From the NCBI GenBank assembly GCA_964631745.1, contig CAZVWV010000017.1, positions 1 to 39,099 on the forward strand: a stretch of 39,099 bases of DNA. The letters are read 5' to 3'. This document shows positions 8,571 to 17,825 of this stretch, piece after piece (position 1 is the first letter of the stretch; each line of letters begins with the position of its first letter). The stretch is from CAZVWV01 sp964631745. GTDB lineage: Bacteria > Bdellovibrionota_C > UBA2361 > JBGSMV01. The notes below the pieces were generated by a model. It saw only the letters and a program-made list of their open reading frames with translations. It was not told the origin of the DNA and searched no databases. The translations under genes were made by a program, and so were the position numbers.

Positions 8571-10370
8571 CTAAGGCACAATGTCTGCGATAGAGAGCTG
8601 CTTCGGATCGCTATGAAGCGCGTGTTTGCCGTTCTTTTCCGAAGAGTCGGGTGCCTGGCCTTGCTCAGTTTTTGCTCCCGCGCCGGTCCCTAACTTAGCA
8701 TCTCTAAAGCGCATGGCCGCTCCGATAAAGCCTTTAAATAGCGGATGTGGATGGTGCGGGGTTGATTTAAATTCCGGATGATACTGAACGCCTACAAACC
8801 AAGGATGGTCTTTTAGCTCAATGATCTCCACCAGATCGCCTTCCTCCCACACCCCCGAAAATATAAGTCCGGCGCTTTCTAGGGCGGCGCGAAACTGGTT
8901 ATTCACCTCAAATCGATGTCGATGTCTCTCGCTGATTTCTTTCTGCCCATAAAGCTTCCTTGCGATCGAATCTTTTCGCAACGAGCACGGATATGCGCCC
9001 AAGCGCATGGAGCCACCTTTTTTCTCCACCCGTTTCTGAGTCTCCATCATGTCTATTACGGCGGAGGTCGAATGCTCAGAGAACTCTCTACTAGTAGCGT
9101 CTTTAATCTGAGCCACGTTGCGCGCGAATTCAATCACAGCCATTTGGAGCCCTAAGCAGATCCCGAAGAAAGGATATTTCGATTTTCTTGCAAAACCCGC
9201 GGCGGCAATCTTGCCCTCGCTGCCCCTAGACCCAAAACCACCCGGAATTAAAATGCCATCGACCCCTTCACCCGACGTCGCTTTTTGAATAACCGCTTCG
9301 ATACCGTGCTGTTCGATCTCTTCGCTGTCCAAGTAAACGATCTCAACCTTGCAGTCGTTGGCGATGGCACTATGGTGCACAGCCTCTGTTAAGCTCTTAT
9401 AACTTTCGGTCAGCTCCACATACTTACCCACCATGGCGATCTTAACTTGCCCGTTCCCCGGGGCCTTTATGGTCTTTACGATCTTCTTCCAAGAAGAAAG
9501 ATTCGGCGCGCCTGTCCAAATATGGAGCTGCTCGGTGATACGGTCATCTAGCCCCTCGGCGTGTAGCGTTAGCGGAACTTCGTAAATTGTGGAGGCGTCT
9601 GGAGCGTTAATGACACAGTTCTCCGCCACGTTACAGAATAAACTAATCTTCTTTTTAAATTTTTGATCGAGCACACTCTCGGAACGGCAAAGTATAATTC
9701 CGGGCATGATTCCAAATCCCAGCAATTCTTTGACCGAATGTTGAGTGGGCTTGGTCTTATATTCGCCCGCGGCCTTGATGTAAGGCACCAACGTGACGTG
9801 TATGTATAAGGTGTTTTCCTGCCCGATTTCGAAACGAATCTGCCTAATGGCCTCAAGAAACGGTAAACTCTCAATATCGCCAACTGTGCCCCCGATCTCG
9901 ACTAGGCAGATGTCAAAGCCTTCGGCAGCCGCGTAAACACGGCGCTTAATCTCGTCCGTCACATGCGGGATGACTTGAACAGTGCCACCTAGGTAATCTC
10001 CGCGGCGCTCGTTTCCGATAACGGTTTCGTAAATTTGTCCCGTGGTGAAATTGTTTTTACGGGACATGCGAATGTTTTCTAAGAAACGTTCATAATGCCC
10101 CAAATCTAAATCAGTTTCGGCCCCGTCATCGGTTACAAAAACTTCGCCGTGCTGGATGGGGCTCATAGTGCCAGGATCCACATTGATATAAGGATCCATC
10201 TTTAGCGCATTGACTTTCAAACCACGCGCTTCTAATAGAGCTCCAATCGAGGCACACGAGAGCCCTTTTCCGATCGAAGAAACTACTCCACCTGTGACAA
10301 AGATATACTTTGTCGATCTGGAGTGGCTTGACTTATTTTGATTGGACCCAGACTGATGAGATCCTGACAT
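8571..10370 (-). CDS. pyrG: CTP synthase
   Basis: 599 residues, longer than the usual 535-550 because of an N-terminal Ser/Asn-rich extension of about 20 and a C-terminal tail of about 35. The synthetase domain begins KYIFVTGGVVSSIGKG; Mg/ATP residues lie in the MDPYINVDPGTM segment. The glutaminase domain has the Cys nucleophile in GICLGLQ and the His-Glu pair in QYHPEFKS. It makes CTP from UTP, ATP and glutamine. The pyrG-kdsA order is common in Gram-negatives, since CTP is needed for CMP-Kdo. The 50-base gap suggests one operon. Confidence 0.98.
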   Translation of the reverse strand: MSGSHQSGSNQNKSSHSRSTKYIFVTGGVVSSIGKGLSCASIGALLEARGLKVNALKMDPYINVDPGTMSPIQHGEVFVTDDGAETDLDLGHYERFLENIRMSRKNNFTTGQIYETVIGNERRGDYLGGTVQVIPHVTDEIKRRVYAAAEGFDICLVEIGGTVGDIESLPFLEAIRQIRFEIGQENTLYIHVTLVPYIKAAGEYKTKPTQHSVKELLGFGIMPGIILCRSESVLDQKFKKKISLFCNVAENCVINAPDASTIYEVPLTLHAEGLDDRITEQLHIWTGAPNLSSWKKIVKTIKAPGNGQVKIAMVGKYVELTESYKSLTEAVHHSAIANDCKVEIVYLDSEEIEQHGIEAVIQKATSGEGVDGILIPGGFGSRGSEGKIAAAGFARKSKYPFFGICLGLQMAVIEFARNVAQIKDATSREFSEHSTSAVIDMMETQKRVEKKGGSMRLGAYPCSLRKDSIARKLYGQKEISERHRHRFEVNNQFRAALESAGLIFSGVWEEGDLVEIIELKDHPWFVGVQYHPEFKSTPHHPHPLFKGFIGAAMRFRDAKLGTGAGAKTEQGQAPDSSEKNGKHALHSDPKQLSIADIVP

Positions 10371-10516
10371 AATTACTGCCCTAAAAAATTTGCTTGATGG
10401 GATTAATCAGTTCCGGGATTTTATTGTAGCAGAAAGTAGACCTGCTAGGCTAGTCTGGATCGTAATTAATCAAAAACTCCGGAGAAAACGCAGACGGCAG
10501 AGGCGCAGCAGAAACA

Positions 10517-11269
10517 TTACCTACCCCACAACCCCTTGGCGTTTGAGCGAGCGTCGAGCGAATCGAACAGATACCCTCTAAAGAGCATAAACCATGTCGC
10601 TAAGATGACTCCCAGAGTCAGACTCAATATAGCGGGGGCATGTAACCGCGCTAATAATACGGAGGTTGCCGGAATAATCGGTAGTGTTGGGAGTAGGTTA
10701 TCAGTTTGCGACAATACTACTAATGCTCCCGACGGATTTGTGAGGGCCCAGGGCAATAACAATAAAACAAAAGGCAGATACCATTCGATCCAGTAGTCCC
10801 GGGTAAAATTGTAGGCATGTCTAAGAGCTGAAAAGCTATCGTAACGATGTATATAGATACTTTCGGGGATACAGTTAAAGACCAAAAGAATAACTAGTTG
10901 TGGGATTAAGATAATGGCCGGTTGCGAGGTGGCCTGCGCCGTAAGTCCCGCCAAAAAAAGCCCCATAAAAAAAATAAAGCCTACGTTAATGATTCCGGAA
11001 AATAACGAGTAATCAAAATGCGAAAAATCACTCAGCTTGAGAGCTTGGTTCTGATGAACCTGATGCAGCCAACCGTAATAAAGCGTTAAAAGGTAAATTT
11101 GAACTAACCCCACCAAAAGTCCTCCTGCGAATCCACCGCTCTGAAAAAGTCCGGCGATAAATTGGTAGATTAGATAGCAGGCCACAGACGCCACAATTAA
11201 GATCCAGTTCATCAGCAACGCGCGCGAGGCTTTCTTGGCGCAAGTTAAATATAATGAAAGCAGCTTCAT
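10517..11269 (-). CDS. Polytopic membrane protein of unknown function
   Basis: 250 residues with about six hydrophobic segments: near residues 20-40, 48-65, 88-112, 116-132, 163-182 and 212-232. No catalytic motif is seen. The pattern of long helices with a conserved-looking FSALRHAYNFTRDYW loop recalls small DUF-type membrane proteins that regulate or scaffold, but I do not recognise the family. The start overlaps the pcnB-like stop as ATGA (11266-11269), so it is coupled to it. Confidence 0.85.
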   Translation of the reverse strand: MKLLSLYLTCAKKASRALLMNWILIVASVACYLIYQFIAGLFQSGGFAGGLLVGLVQIYLLTLYYGWLHQVHQNQALKLSDFSHFDYSLFSGIINVGFIFFMGLFLAGLTAQATSQPAIILIPQLVILLVFNCIPESIYIHRYDSFSALRHAYNFTRDYWIEWYLPFVLLLLPWALTNPSGALVVLSQTDNLLPTLPIIPATSVLLARLHAPAILSLTLGVILATWFMLFRGYLFDSLDARSNAKGLWGR

Positions 11270-12609
11270 TGTCTATTGAACCGTCGGCGGCGCCCGACTC
11301 CGCCGCGATGGCGAGGTTGACGCGGGCCCCTTCTTTGGGGATGTCGAATGAGCGTTTTGTCCCGCTCGGACCCATGTATGAGCTTGGCTTGGAGATCTTC
11401 TAAGATCTTAGACCAGGGCATCTCTGGGCTATCCTGCCCCAGCGCCTTGATAAACCAAGGCAGTTCTGGGAGCGCTGGATTCTTTAGCAGGCTGGTGCTG
11501 GAGATGCGTTTAGGCTCCGTGGTAGTTATCTTAAAAAACAGGCGCAAAAGATCTTCGATGCGCATACGTTCTTTCTTTGGCACCGCCAACTGCGTGAAGC
11601 AATCGCTCACATAATCCGCTAATAGATCGCGATTCTGGGCGAGGTCCTGATGGTTGGCCTCCGGATTCTGATTCCGAATAATAAAAAATGCGATCACGCT
11701 AAGAATCAGGGTGGGGCTAAGTGTTTGGCCCGAAAGTATTAGTCGATCCAACTCTTTTAACGCATCACTAAGTTTGTCATGGCCGGTTAAGATTGAATCT
11801 GGCTTAGCGGCGAGCTCCGGCCATAGATCGTCGAACAACCCTAAGTCCCGATTAAACTTTAGAATGCCGCAGCCGTGCCCCGAGCATAAATCCTTCCGAA
11901 TCTCTTCATAAACTCTAACGGGACTACTCTTCGTAATTAAGTGCGCGTTTTCCAGAATAGCCTTTTCGCAGCTAGGATCCAGCACAAAGTTGGCGCGGAT
12001 AGCATGGCGCACGGCGCGCAGCATTCTGACTGGGTCTTCAGCGATTCTCAGAGCCGGTTCGCCAATAATTCTTATGCGACCGAGGCGCAGATCCTCCATC
12101 CCGCCTACGTAATCAATCACTGAAAAGGTACCGAGGTCGTAAAAGAGCCCGTTAATGGTGATGTCCCTGCGTACCGCGTCGGTTTCGGCCGTGCCATACT
12201 TGTTGTCGCGCAATGCATTCTGGCCAAATTGCGGGATATTGGCCTCGATCGGATCCACCGCAGAGCTAAGATCTCTAAAGGTTGAAACCTCTATGATCTT
12301 TCCGCCCTTAAAAAAAACATGAGCAAGTTTAAAACGCCGTCCGATAATTCGGCAGTTTCTAAAGAGAGACTTAATCTGATTGGGGGTGGCGTCTGTGCCG
12401 ATGTCGAAATCTTTTGGCTTCTTACCTAAGAGCAGGTCGCGTACCCCGCCACCGACCATATAGGCTTTGTATCCATGCCGCAGCAAGCGGTACATAATCT
12501 TTAGGGCATCAGGATCTAAATCTTGGCGCGAGATGCCATGCTCGGAGCGGGTAAATATAGTGGCTGCGCTTTCTACCTGAGTAGCCGCCTTTTTATCGTT
12601 GGACTGCAT
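11266..12609 (-). CDS. pcnB: Poly(A) polymerase / tRNA nucleotidyltransferase, PcnB type
   Basis: 447 residues. The class II nucleotidyltransferase head is clear: YMVGGGVRDLLLGKKPKDFDIGTDATP with catalytic Asp pair in FDIG, then FRNCRIIGRRFKLAHV and RRDITINGLFYD. The GRRFKLAHV motif is the marker of bacterial poly(A) polymerase I versus CCA-adding enzymes. The C-terminus is strongly basic (about 20 residues rich in Arg), as in PcnB, where it contacts RNA. The product adds A tails to 3' ends, marking RNA for decay. The 5' end lies only 32 bases from the assembly gap, so upstream signals are lost. Confidence 0.93.
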   Translation of the reverse strand: MQSNDKKAATQVESAATIFTRSEHGISRQDLDPDALKIMYRLLRHGYKAYMVGGGVRDLLLGKKPKDFDIGTDATPNQIKSLFRNCRIIGRRFKLAHVFFKGGKIIEVSTFRDLSSAVDPIEANIPQFGQNALRDNKYGTAETDAVRRDITINGLFYDLGTFSVIDYVGGMEDLRLGRIRIIGEPALRIAEDPVRMLRAVRHAIRANFVLDPSCEKAILENAHLITKSSPVRVYEEIRKDLCSGHGCGILKFNRDLGLFDDLWPELAAKPDSILTGHDKLSDALKELDRLILSGQTLSPTLILSVIAFFIIRNQNPEANHQDLAQNRDLLADYVSDCFTQLAVPKKERMRIEDLLRLFFKITTTEPKRISSTSLLKNPALPELPWFIKALGQDSPEMPWSKILEDLQAKLIHGSERDKTLIRHPQRRGPRQPRHRGGVGRRRRFNRQ

Positions 12610-12641
12610 TACGAACCTTTGTACCTCAATTCCGGGAAAAG

Positions 12642-12651
12642 NNNNNNNNNN
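12642..12651. other. Assembly gap (10 N)
   Basis: Ten undetermined bases. The join is immediately followed by a duplicated TTTATTCTTA-type stretch (12652-12670), a likely reason for the failed assembly. The linkage of the two sides rests on scaffolding, and the real gap length is unknown. Confidence 0.95.
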
Positions 12652-12988
12652 TTTATTCTTATTTATTCTTAGAAATGTCCCTAAGATCTCACTCTTAGCC
12701 AGTCATTTCAAGCCCGTTAGGCAATTATGAGACGATTCCTAATCAACTGATCTGACACCATATTATTTAGTATCCGTTCACGAGGGCAAATAATTCGCAA
12801 ATCATCACTCAGCCTCTTGGGCCCCTATTAATATGAAATTGGTGGTTTCTCGTACTTAAGTTGAAACCGCTCCCCTCCGATACTTAGTATTAAGCGAGAG
12901 AGTGGTGTGTGTTTGCTCTTATGCCTAGCCCCTAGCCCCCAATGGAACTTATGCAGTTGCTGTAATAGCAGTTTAGGAGGATAGGTAA
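12652..12988. other. Intergenic region, AT-rich, no gene seen
   Basis: I see no coding frame. A 6-bp inverted repeat GGTTTC/GAAACC (12844-12849 with 12863-12868) and the palindrome-like ATACTTAGTAT near 12881 may be regulatory, but neither has a T-run. The end of the region carries the AGGAGGA ribosome binding site of the small gene at 12989. Confidence 0.5.
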
Positions 12989-13204
12989 ATGGCTCGCGCA
13001 ATTTATCCATATGAATTATCAGACCCGGATTTTGCCTGGTTGATAAACAGTTTCAAAGAAAATAATCCTGGCTACTCTTTAGTAGAGATCGGCGCTTTGC
13101 CAATGGTCTTAATTAAGGATAATCAAGTTGTCTTACCAGTGATGGAAGCCATACCGACAGGAGTAATCGAAGAGCAAGATCCTAAAGAGATCGGCAAGGT
13201 CTAA
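12989..13204 (+). CDS. Small protein of unknown function
   Basis: 71 residues starting MARAIYPYELSDPDFAWL and ending in an acidic tail. A near-consensus AGGAGGA at 12975-12981 sits 7 bases before the ATG, which makes translation very likely. It has no membrane segment and no recognised motif; the sequence alternates short hydrophobic strands (YSLVEIGALPMVLI, QVVLPVME), compatible with a small beta fold. Its stop overlaps by 4 bases the stop of the convergent UvrA-like gene. Confidence 0.7.
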   Translation: MARAIYPYELSDPDFAWLINSFKENNPGYSLVEIGALPMVLIKDNQVVLPVMEAIPTGVIEEQDPKEIGKV

Positions 13205-15288
13205 ACCTGGTAGCTCCAATCTGACAGGCTAATAAAAAAATCGTTTGACTCTTCGGCTATAATACTATGCCCGCGGCTAAGCACCTGAAGTTGTATCAGA
13301 TTGACTAGCGCCAATGTAGTGGTTTGATCGAGACCCGATGCCGGTCTTTCCAACACAAAAAGTGTGTTAGGTATCTTTGTTTGAAGTTTGGTAGCGAGAT
13401 AGAGAGCTTGGAATTCTCCAAGGCTTAAAGTTCCAAGCTCTCTTGAGGCAAGAATCTGCCCAAGCCCCAAAGCGTTTGCAAAGCGCAGCACCTCACCAAT
13501 CACCGGAAGATGCGAAATTAGCTCGAAAAGCTGTGCAAGGCTCAAACTTAGAAATTCCTGATAGCTTTTCTGTTTGTACGTAATGCGTTCGAGCCTGGGC
13601 GTACGCTTGCCCATAAATTCTTTAGGGCTAACTCCTTTGATGCGCGAATCCTCAAGTTTAGAGAAATGGTTGGCCAGTTCGAGATCTAGCCCTAATAACT
13701 TAAATACCGTCGAGCGCTTCTCTTCGTGCGCGCGCAAGCGCTCCACGTAAGCCGCGCGTCCGACGGAAGCAGATAGTGAAAAGTGCCCGACATGTGCCGG
13801 GAGAGGCTGACGTTTCTTTTGAGCTACCAGGGATGCATAAATTGCGGTGTTAATTAGCGAGGTTTTTCCCGCTCCCGTGTCTCCCGTAAGAACCGCAAGC
13901 TGTCTTAAAGGGATACTTAGTTCCACCAGTTTTTGATTCACGAGCCGGCATCGAATTTGAAGCGCTGCATCGCTGTGGTTTGAAGGCTTGGATATTTCCT
14001 GAGTGCTAACAGGTTGCGGGGCGGTGCAGGCCTTTAGCGGAGGCGTTGGCGCAAGGGATACCGAGAGTTCAAATTTAGCATTGCTTGGCAGATTACAATC
14101 GGCCACGAGTACGGAAGTCTCGCCCCGTGCGAGCTGGCTAAGTTTATTGATTAGTCTGTCAAAGCCTTGCGCCCCTAAGTAAGCGGATACGCGATCTATG
14201 AGATAAAATTTACCCGGCCCATTCTGCGCTAGCTGGTGTGCCAGGTTTAATAAAAAGCCCTCTCCGCTTGCTAGCGACCCAATCTCTCTCTCTAAGCCCA
14301 GGGCTCCCAATCCAAAGCCCCTGGCTAAATCCAGAAAGCGCTCAAGTTCGAGACACTCTTTAGTCTTAGGCTCTTTAGTTGCAAGCGCAGTCACAGAACT
14401 TAGCTGCCGGGCAAATTCCAAGAGCGAGCTTTTCTCCAACTGCGTTAGGACAAAGTGACCAAGCTTCATGGGCGCACGCATCGAAAGTAGCTCAGCGAAA
14501 TCAAAAGAGTCCCCACAGGCTGGGCAAAAGAGCTCCTTGTTCGTATGGCAGACTCTTTTTAGCGCATGGCTGGGCGGGCTACGGCCCCAAACTTCGAATT
14601 GATACTTGTTGCTTGGTTCTGTAAATAAAAGTCTCTGCAGAAAATTCCTGTTTGCATCAACCGCTGCGGTAATATGTTTCACTACGGAAAATTCCTGAGG
14701 CAGCGCACTAAGATCGCCAAGCATTTGCAAGAGCCCTTCAAAGATAAGTTGCGACACTCCGCGCTTCATCAGAGTGCGGTGGGTCAAACCTTTTTCGTCC
14801 GTTCTGCTGGCGATTACTAATTCCGGATTCGATCCTAGAGTGCTGACGTGCGAAAGTATCTGGGGCAGATTTAACACTTTCAGTGATACAGGCGGGGCCT
14901 TGCAGTGAGGACATGCAATCGTACCGGCCTGCATTAGCGCCGATTTTAGCCCAGATGAAACTGTCTTAAGCTGCTTAATCTGAATTTCAGCTTTAAGCTC
15001 ATCAGCCCCAGTTCCTAGCGCCACCGATTCTTTAAGAGTCAGCGCCGCATATTCAGGCTGGTCTGAGAAGACCGAAACTTTACCGGCGTTGAAATTTCCA
15101 ACCCAAGCTTGGCGCTCCAAAGCGGCTTGTGCGAGCGCGCGAATCAGTTGAGTCTTGCCCGTTCCCGAGGCGCCACATATGCCGATGAATTTATTTTCCG
15201 TTAAAGCAGACCTGTTGGCGCTAAGAAACGCCTGCAAAGACACCCCCTGGTGTGGCAAACTCTTACAAGCTCCTCTTGATAGCTTCAA
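13201..15288 (-). CDS. Short, catalytically degenerate UvrA-like ABC ATPase
   Basis: 695 residues against about 940 for UvrA. The order of elements is that of UvrA: P-loop I GASGTGKT (residues 38-45), a GTIACPHC zinc-type segment, a FCPAC element, signature I SLASGEG, P-loop II GDTGAGKT, signature II TLSLGEFQ. But both Walker B motifs are broken: YLIDRVSAYLG and FVLERPASGLD carry Arg where the catalytic Glu should be, and the switch His is replaced (AEES instead of IEHN). Nucleotide binding may persist, hydrolysis is doubtful. A DNA-binding or regulatory role is inferred; excision repair by this protein alone is unlikely. The start overlaps the end of the phosphohexomutase gene by 26 bases. 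Confidence 0.85.
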   Translation of the reverse strand: MKLSRGACKSLPHQGVSLQAFLSANRSALTENKFIGICGASGTGKTQLIRALAQAALERQAWVGNFNAGKVSVFSDQPEYAALTLKESVALGTGADELKAEIQIKQLKTVSSGLKSALMQAGTIACPHCKAPPVSLKVLNLPQILSHVSTLGSNPELVIASRTDEKGLTHRTLMKRGVSQLIFEGLLQMLGDLSALPQEFSVVKHITAAVDANRNFLQRLLFTEPSNKYQFEVWGRSPPSHALKRVCHTNKELFCPACGDSFDFAELLSMRAPMKLGHFVLTQLEKSSLLEFARQLSSVTALATKEPKTKECLELERFLDLARGFGLGALGLEREIGSLASGEGFLLNLAHQLAQNGPGKFYLIDRVSAYLGAQGFDRLINKLSQLARGETSVLVADCNLPSNAKFELSVSLAPTPPLKACTAPQPVSTQEISKPSNHSDAALQIRCRLVNQKLVELSIPLRQLAVLTGDTGAGKTSLINTAIYASLVAQKKRQPLPAHVGHFSLSASVGRAAYVERLRAHEEKRSTVFKLLGLDLELANHFSKLEDSRIKGVSPKEFMGKRTPRLERITYKQKSYQEFLSLSLAQLFELISHLPVIGEVLRFANALGLGQILASRELGTLSLGEFQALYLATKLQTKIPNTLFVLERPASGLDQTTTLALVNLIQLQVLSRGHSIIAEESNDFFISLSDWSYQV

Positions 15289-16639
15289 TTCGATCGAGCA
15301 CCAGTTTTTGATAACGATCTAAGTCATCAGCGCTTTCAGCCTCAAAACGCATCACCAGGATCGGTTGCGTATTGGAGGCCCGAACAAGAGCCCAACCTTT
15401 ATCGAACTGAATTCTGACCCCATCGATAGTGCTGACCTGGTACTCTTTGAAAGCTTCCTTGGCCAGTTCGGCGATCTTGAATTTTATCTCCTCAGGGCAA
15501 TCGCTTCTGATCTCAGGGGTGGAAACCATAGCCGGCAAATCTTTAAGAAAATCCGAAACCGGAAGATCCGTTTGGCTAACGACCTCCATCAGCCGAGCAG
15601 TTGAATAGATAGCATCGTCAAAGCCGAAAAATCGGTGCTTAAAGGCGATGTGCCCGCTCATCTCGCCGCCAAGCGCGCCGCCGGTCTCCTTTAGTTTTTG
15701 TTTAATTAAGGAGTGCCCTGTCTTCCACATGATGGCATTACCGCCGCGCTTCTTGATGTCATCGAAAAGACGCGAAGAGCACTTAACATCTCCGATGATG
15801 GTGGCGCCAGGAAGATCCTTTAAGATCTGTCTGGCATAGATTAAAAGCAGCATGTCGCCAAAAATAACCTGGCCCTTCTGATCGACAACGCCGATGCGAT
15901 CGGCATCGCCGTCCCATCCAATCCCCAGATCGGCCTTGTTCTCTTTGACAGATTTAATTAAATCCTGAATGTAATCTAGCACCGTTGGATCGGGATGGTG
16001 ATTCGGAAAATCCCCATCGGGATCGCAATAAAGCTCAATTACTTCACATCCCAAACGACGCAAAACCTCTGGCCCCACCAAGCCGCCCACGCCGTTTCCA
16101 GCGTCGACTACAACTTTAATCTTGCGCTTCCCCATGAAGGCTTTGCAGTTATTGGCAAGATCTTCGATGTACTCCGCCCTAATATTGTCCTCGCCGATCT
16201 TTCCGAGTTTTGGGCCGGGCTGCTTTGTTAGACAAACTTCACAACGGTCTTTAAGGTCTTGAATGTCGCTGCTGGCGAGCGTATCCGTCCCGAGGCAAAG
16301 CTTAAAACCATTCATGTCAGGTGGATTGTGGCTGCCTGTGATTTGAATCCCACCCCCGTAATTTCTTTTAAAAATAGAGTAATAAAGCTGCGGGGTAGGG
16401 CCCATGCCGGTTAATACGCTATCTATACCCTCGCTGCTCATGCCGTCAGCTAGAGCGCGGGCGTAACCTTCCGAGCTGTGACGACAGTCGTATCCGATCG
16501 CGATCTTGTTTTTGCCGTGGTCTTTCGCCAAAGTTGCGTACGCGCGGCCTAACAGAAAAGCGAACTCATCCGAGAGGTCCTTATCTACTGTGCCGCGAAT
16601 ATCATACTCTCTAAATATTTGTGGATTTAATTTGATCAT
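15263..16639 (-). CDS. manB: Phosphomannomutase/phosphoglucomutase
   Basis: 458 residues, the normal size for the bacterial PMM/PGM (AlgC/ManB) type. The phosphoserine loop is TGSHNPPDMNG near residue 100, the metal site is GWDGDADRIG near residue 243, and the sugar-recognition loop is GGEMSGHI near residue 325. It interconverts hexose 6- and 1-phosphates for LPS or exopolysaccharide precursors. AAGGAG precedes the ATG at good spacing. It is the middle gene of the set parvulin chaperone - mutase - UvrA-like. Confidence 0.94.
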   Translation of the reverse strand: MIKLNPQIFREYDIRGTVDKDLSDEFAFLLGRAYATLAKDHGKNKIAIGYDCRHSSEGYARALADGMSSEGIDSVLTGMGPTPQLYYSIFKRNYGGGIQITGSHNPPDMNGFKLCLGTDTLASSDIQDLKDRCEVCLTKQPGPKLGKIGEDNIRAEYIEDLANNCKAFMGKRKIKVVVDAGNGVGGLVGPEVLRRLGCEVIELYCDPDGDFPNHHPDPTVLDYIQDLIKSVKENKADLGIGWDGDADRIGVVDQKGQVIFGDMLLLIYARQILKDLPGATIIGDVKCSSRLFDDIKKRGGNAIMWKTGHSLIKQKLKETGGALGGEMSGHIAFKHRFFGFDDAIYSTARLMEVVSQTDLPVSDFLKDLPAMVSTPEIRSDCPEEIKFKIAELAKEAFKEYQVSTIDGVRIQFDKGWALVRASNTQPILVMRFEAESADDLDRYQKLVLDRIEAIKRSL

Positions 16640-16678
16640 TTGAGTCTCCTTAAGATTGACTACGCTCGTAAACAGTTA

Positions 16679-17638
16679 CTAAATTTTCTTTTCGACCGAA
16701 TGGTGTTTGTAAAGTTCGCTGGTAAAGTAGCTCTCGGTCTTATTCACAAACTTATCACGCTCCAACATGCGCCGGGCTTCTTGACGCACACCAGCCATGG
16801 CAGCCTCTTGGCCTTCCTCTTTAATGCGCTGGTCGAGGCGAAATAGGTGCAGACCTTGCGGACTCTCGATGGGAGCGCTGACCTCCCCTTCTTTTAACGG
16901 AAAAATAGCATCGAACACCAAGGGGCTTAGGTCCTCTTCGGCAATCAGCCCCAGCGACCCGCCCTCTGAGCGTTCGGGTCCGTCAGAGATCTCTTTGGCA
17001 AGCATAGCAAACTCTTTCCCCGAGCCAAGTTGGGCTAGGATGTCCTTGGCGATTACTTGCGCTTCGTCAGATGAGCGCTGGCTGGTGGAGATAAGAATTT
17101 GCGAGATCTTAATCTTGGTGCCGGATTTTGTGAGCTCGGGGTGAGATTTTAGGTAGTTATCAATTTCATCTTCGCTGACGGTGGAGGAGGTGTGCGCTAA
17201 TGAGGAGATTAACTTGGATTTCAGTATTTCAAGCTCGACTTGACTACTATATCTTTCAAAGCTCTTTCCGTCCTGTTCTAGCGCTTTCTTGAGGCCATCC
17301 ACGCTTAAGTTGTTTTTTTGAGCAACTTCCTCAACATATCGGTCCAACTCAGACTTACTCACATCGATCTTTTTCTGTTTGGCCTCGGCTTTGACCAGCT
17401 CTTCAAGAATTAACGACTCAAGCGCCTGCCTAAAACTTGGGTCGGCCGAGGCCTGTTGCAGCGATAGCTTGCGCTTGTCGCTGGAACGAATGAGCACATC
17501 TTGAATGGTAATTGGAACGTTGTTAACGCTAGCAACGACCGCGTCGACGGGCTGTGTGGTGGCAGAATCCAGAGCGAATGCATATCCTGCTACATGTAAA
17601 AACACAGCAAGAACTAACAAAAATGGGGGTTTCTTCAT
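16679..17638 (-). CDS. Periplasmic parvulin-type peptidyl-prolyl isomerase
   Basis: 319 residues. A signal peptide (MKKPPFLLVLAVFLHVAGYAFA) is followed by a SurA/PrsA-like N-terminal chaperone region (VDAVVASVNNVPITIQDVL) and one parvulin domain (about residues 165-265: KIKISQILIST, GGSLGLIAEEDLSPLVFDAIFPLKEGEVS, HLFRLDQR). One parvulin domain, as here, resembles PpiC/PrsA rather than the two-domain Escherichia coli SurA. It likely helps fold outer-membrane or secreted proteins. It leads the minus-strand set, with only 39 bases to the mutase gene, and is divergent from the receiver genes. Confidence 0.92.
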   Translation of the reverse strand: MKKPPFLLVLAVFLHVAGYAFALDSATTQPVDAVVASVNNVPITIQDVLIRSSDKRKLSLQQASADPSFRQALESLILEELVKAEAKQKKIDVSKSELDRYVEEVAQKNNLSVDGLKKALEQDGKSFERYSSQVELEILKSKLISSLAHTSSTVSEDEIDNYLKSHPELTKSGTKIKISQILISTSQRSSDEAQVIAKDILAQLGSGKEFAMLAKEISDGPERSEGGSLGLIAEEDLSPLVFDAIFPLKEGEVSAPIESPQGLHLFRLDQRIKEEGQEAAMAGVRQEARRMLERDKFVNKTESYFTSELYKHHSVEKKI

Positions 17639-17825
17639 ATTTGGTACTCTCTGCTAGCGGTATAATAAAACGAACTTTTACTGATAGCAACGCATGACCC
17701 GTTCGTTTGGGCAAGCTGCCGTCGGTGGATCAAGTATCTTTCGCATGGAACGAGTCGCCATGCGCTTTTCTCGTAAAGTTTGGCACCCTTTATACCGATT
17801 TGTCCACTATGGGAGAGCTAGCGGT

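Noticed and set aside
12642..12651. Biological low-complexity region
   Set aside because: These are undetermined bases, so they only mark an assembly join.
17661..17666. TATAAT as promoter of the receiver genes
   Set aside because: No acceptable -35 at 16-18 bases; the motif alone in an AT-rich spot is weak evidence.
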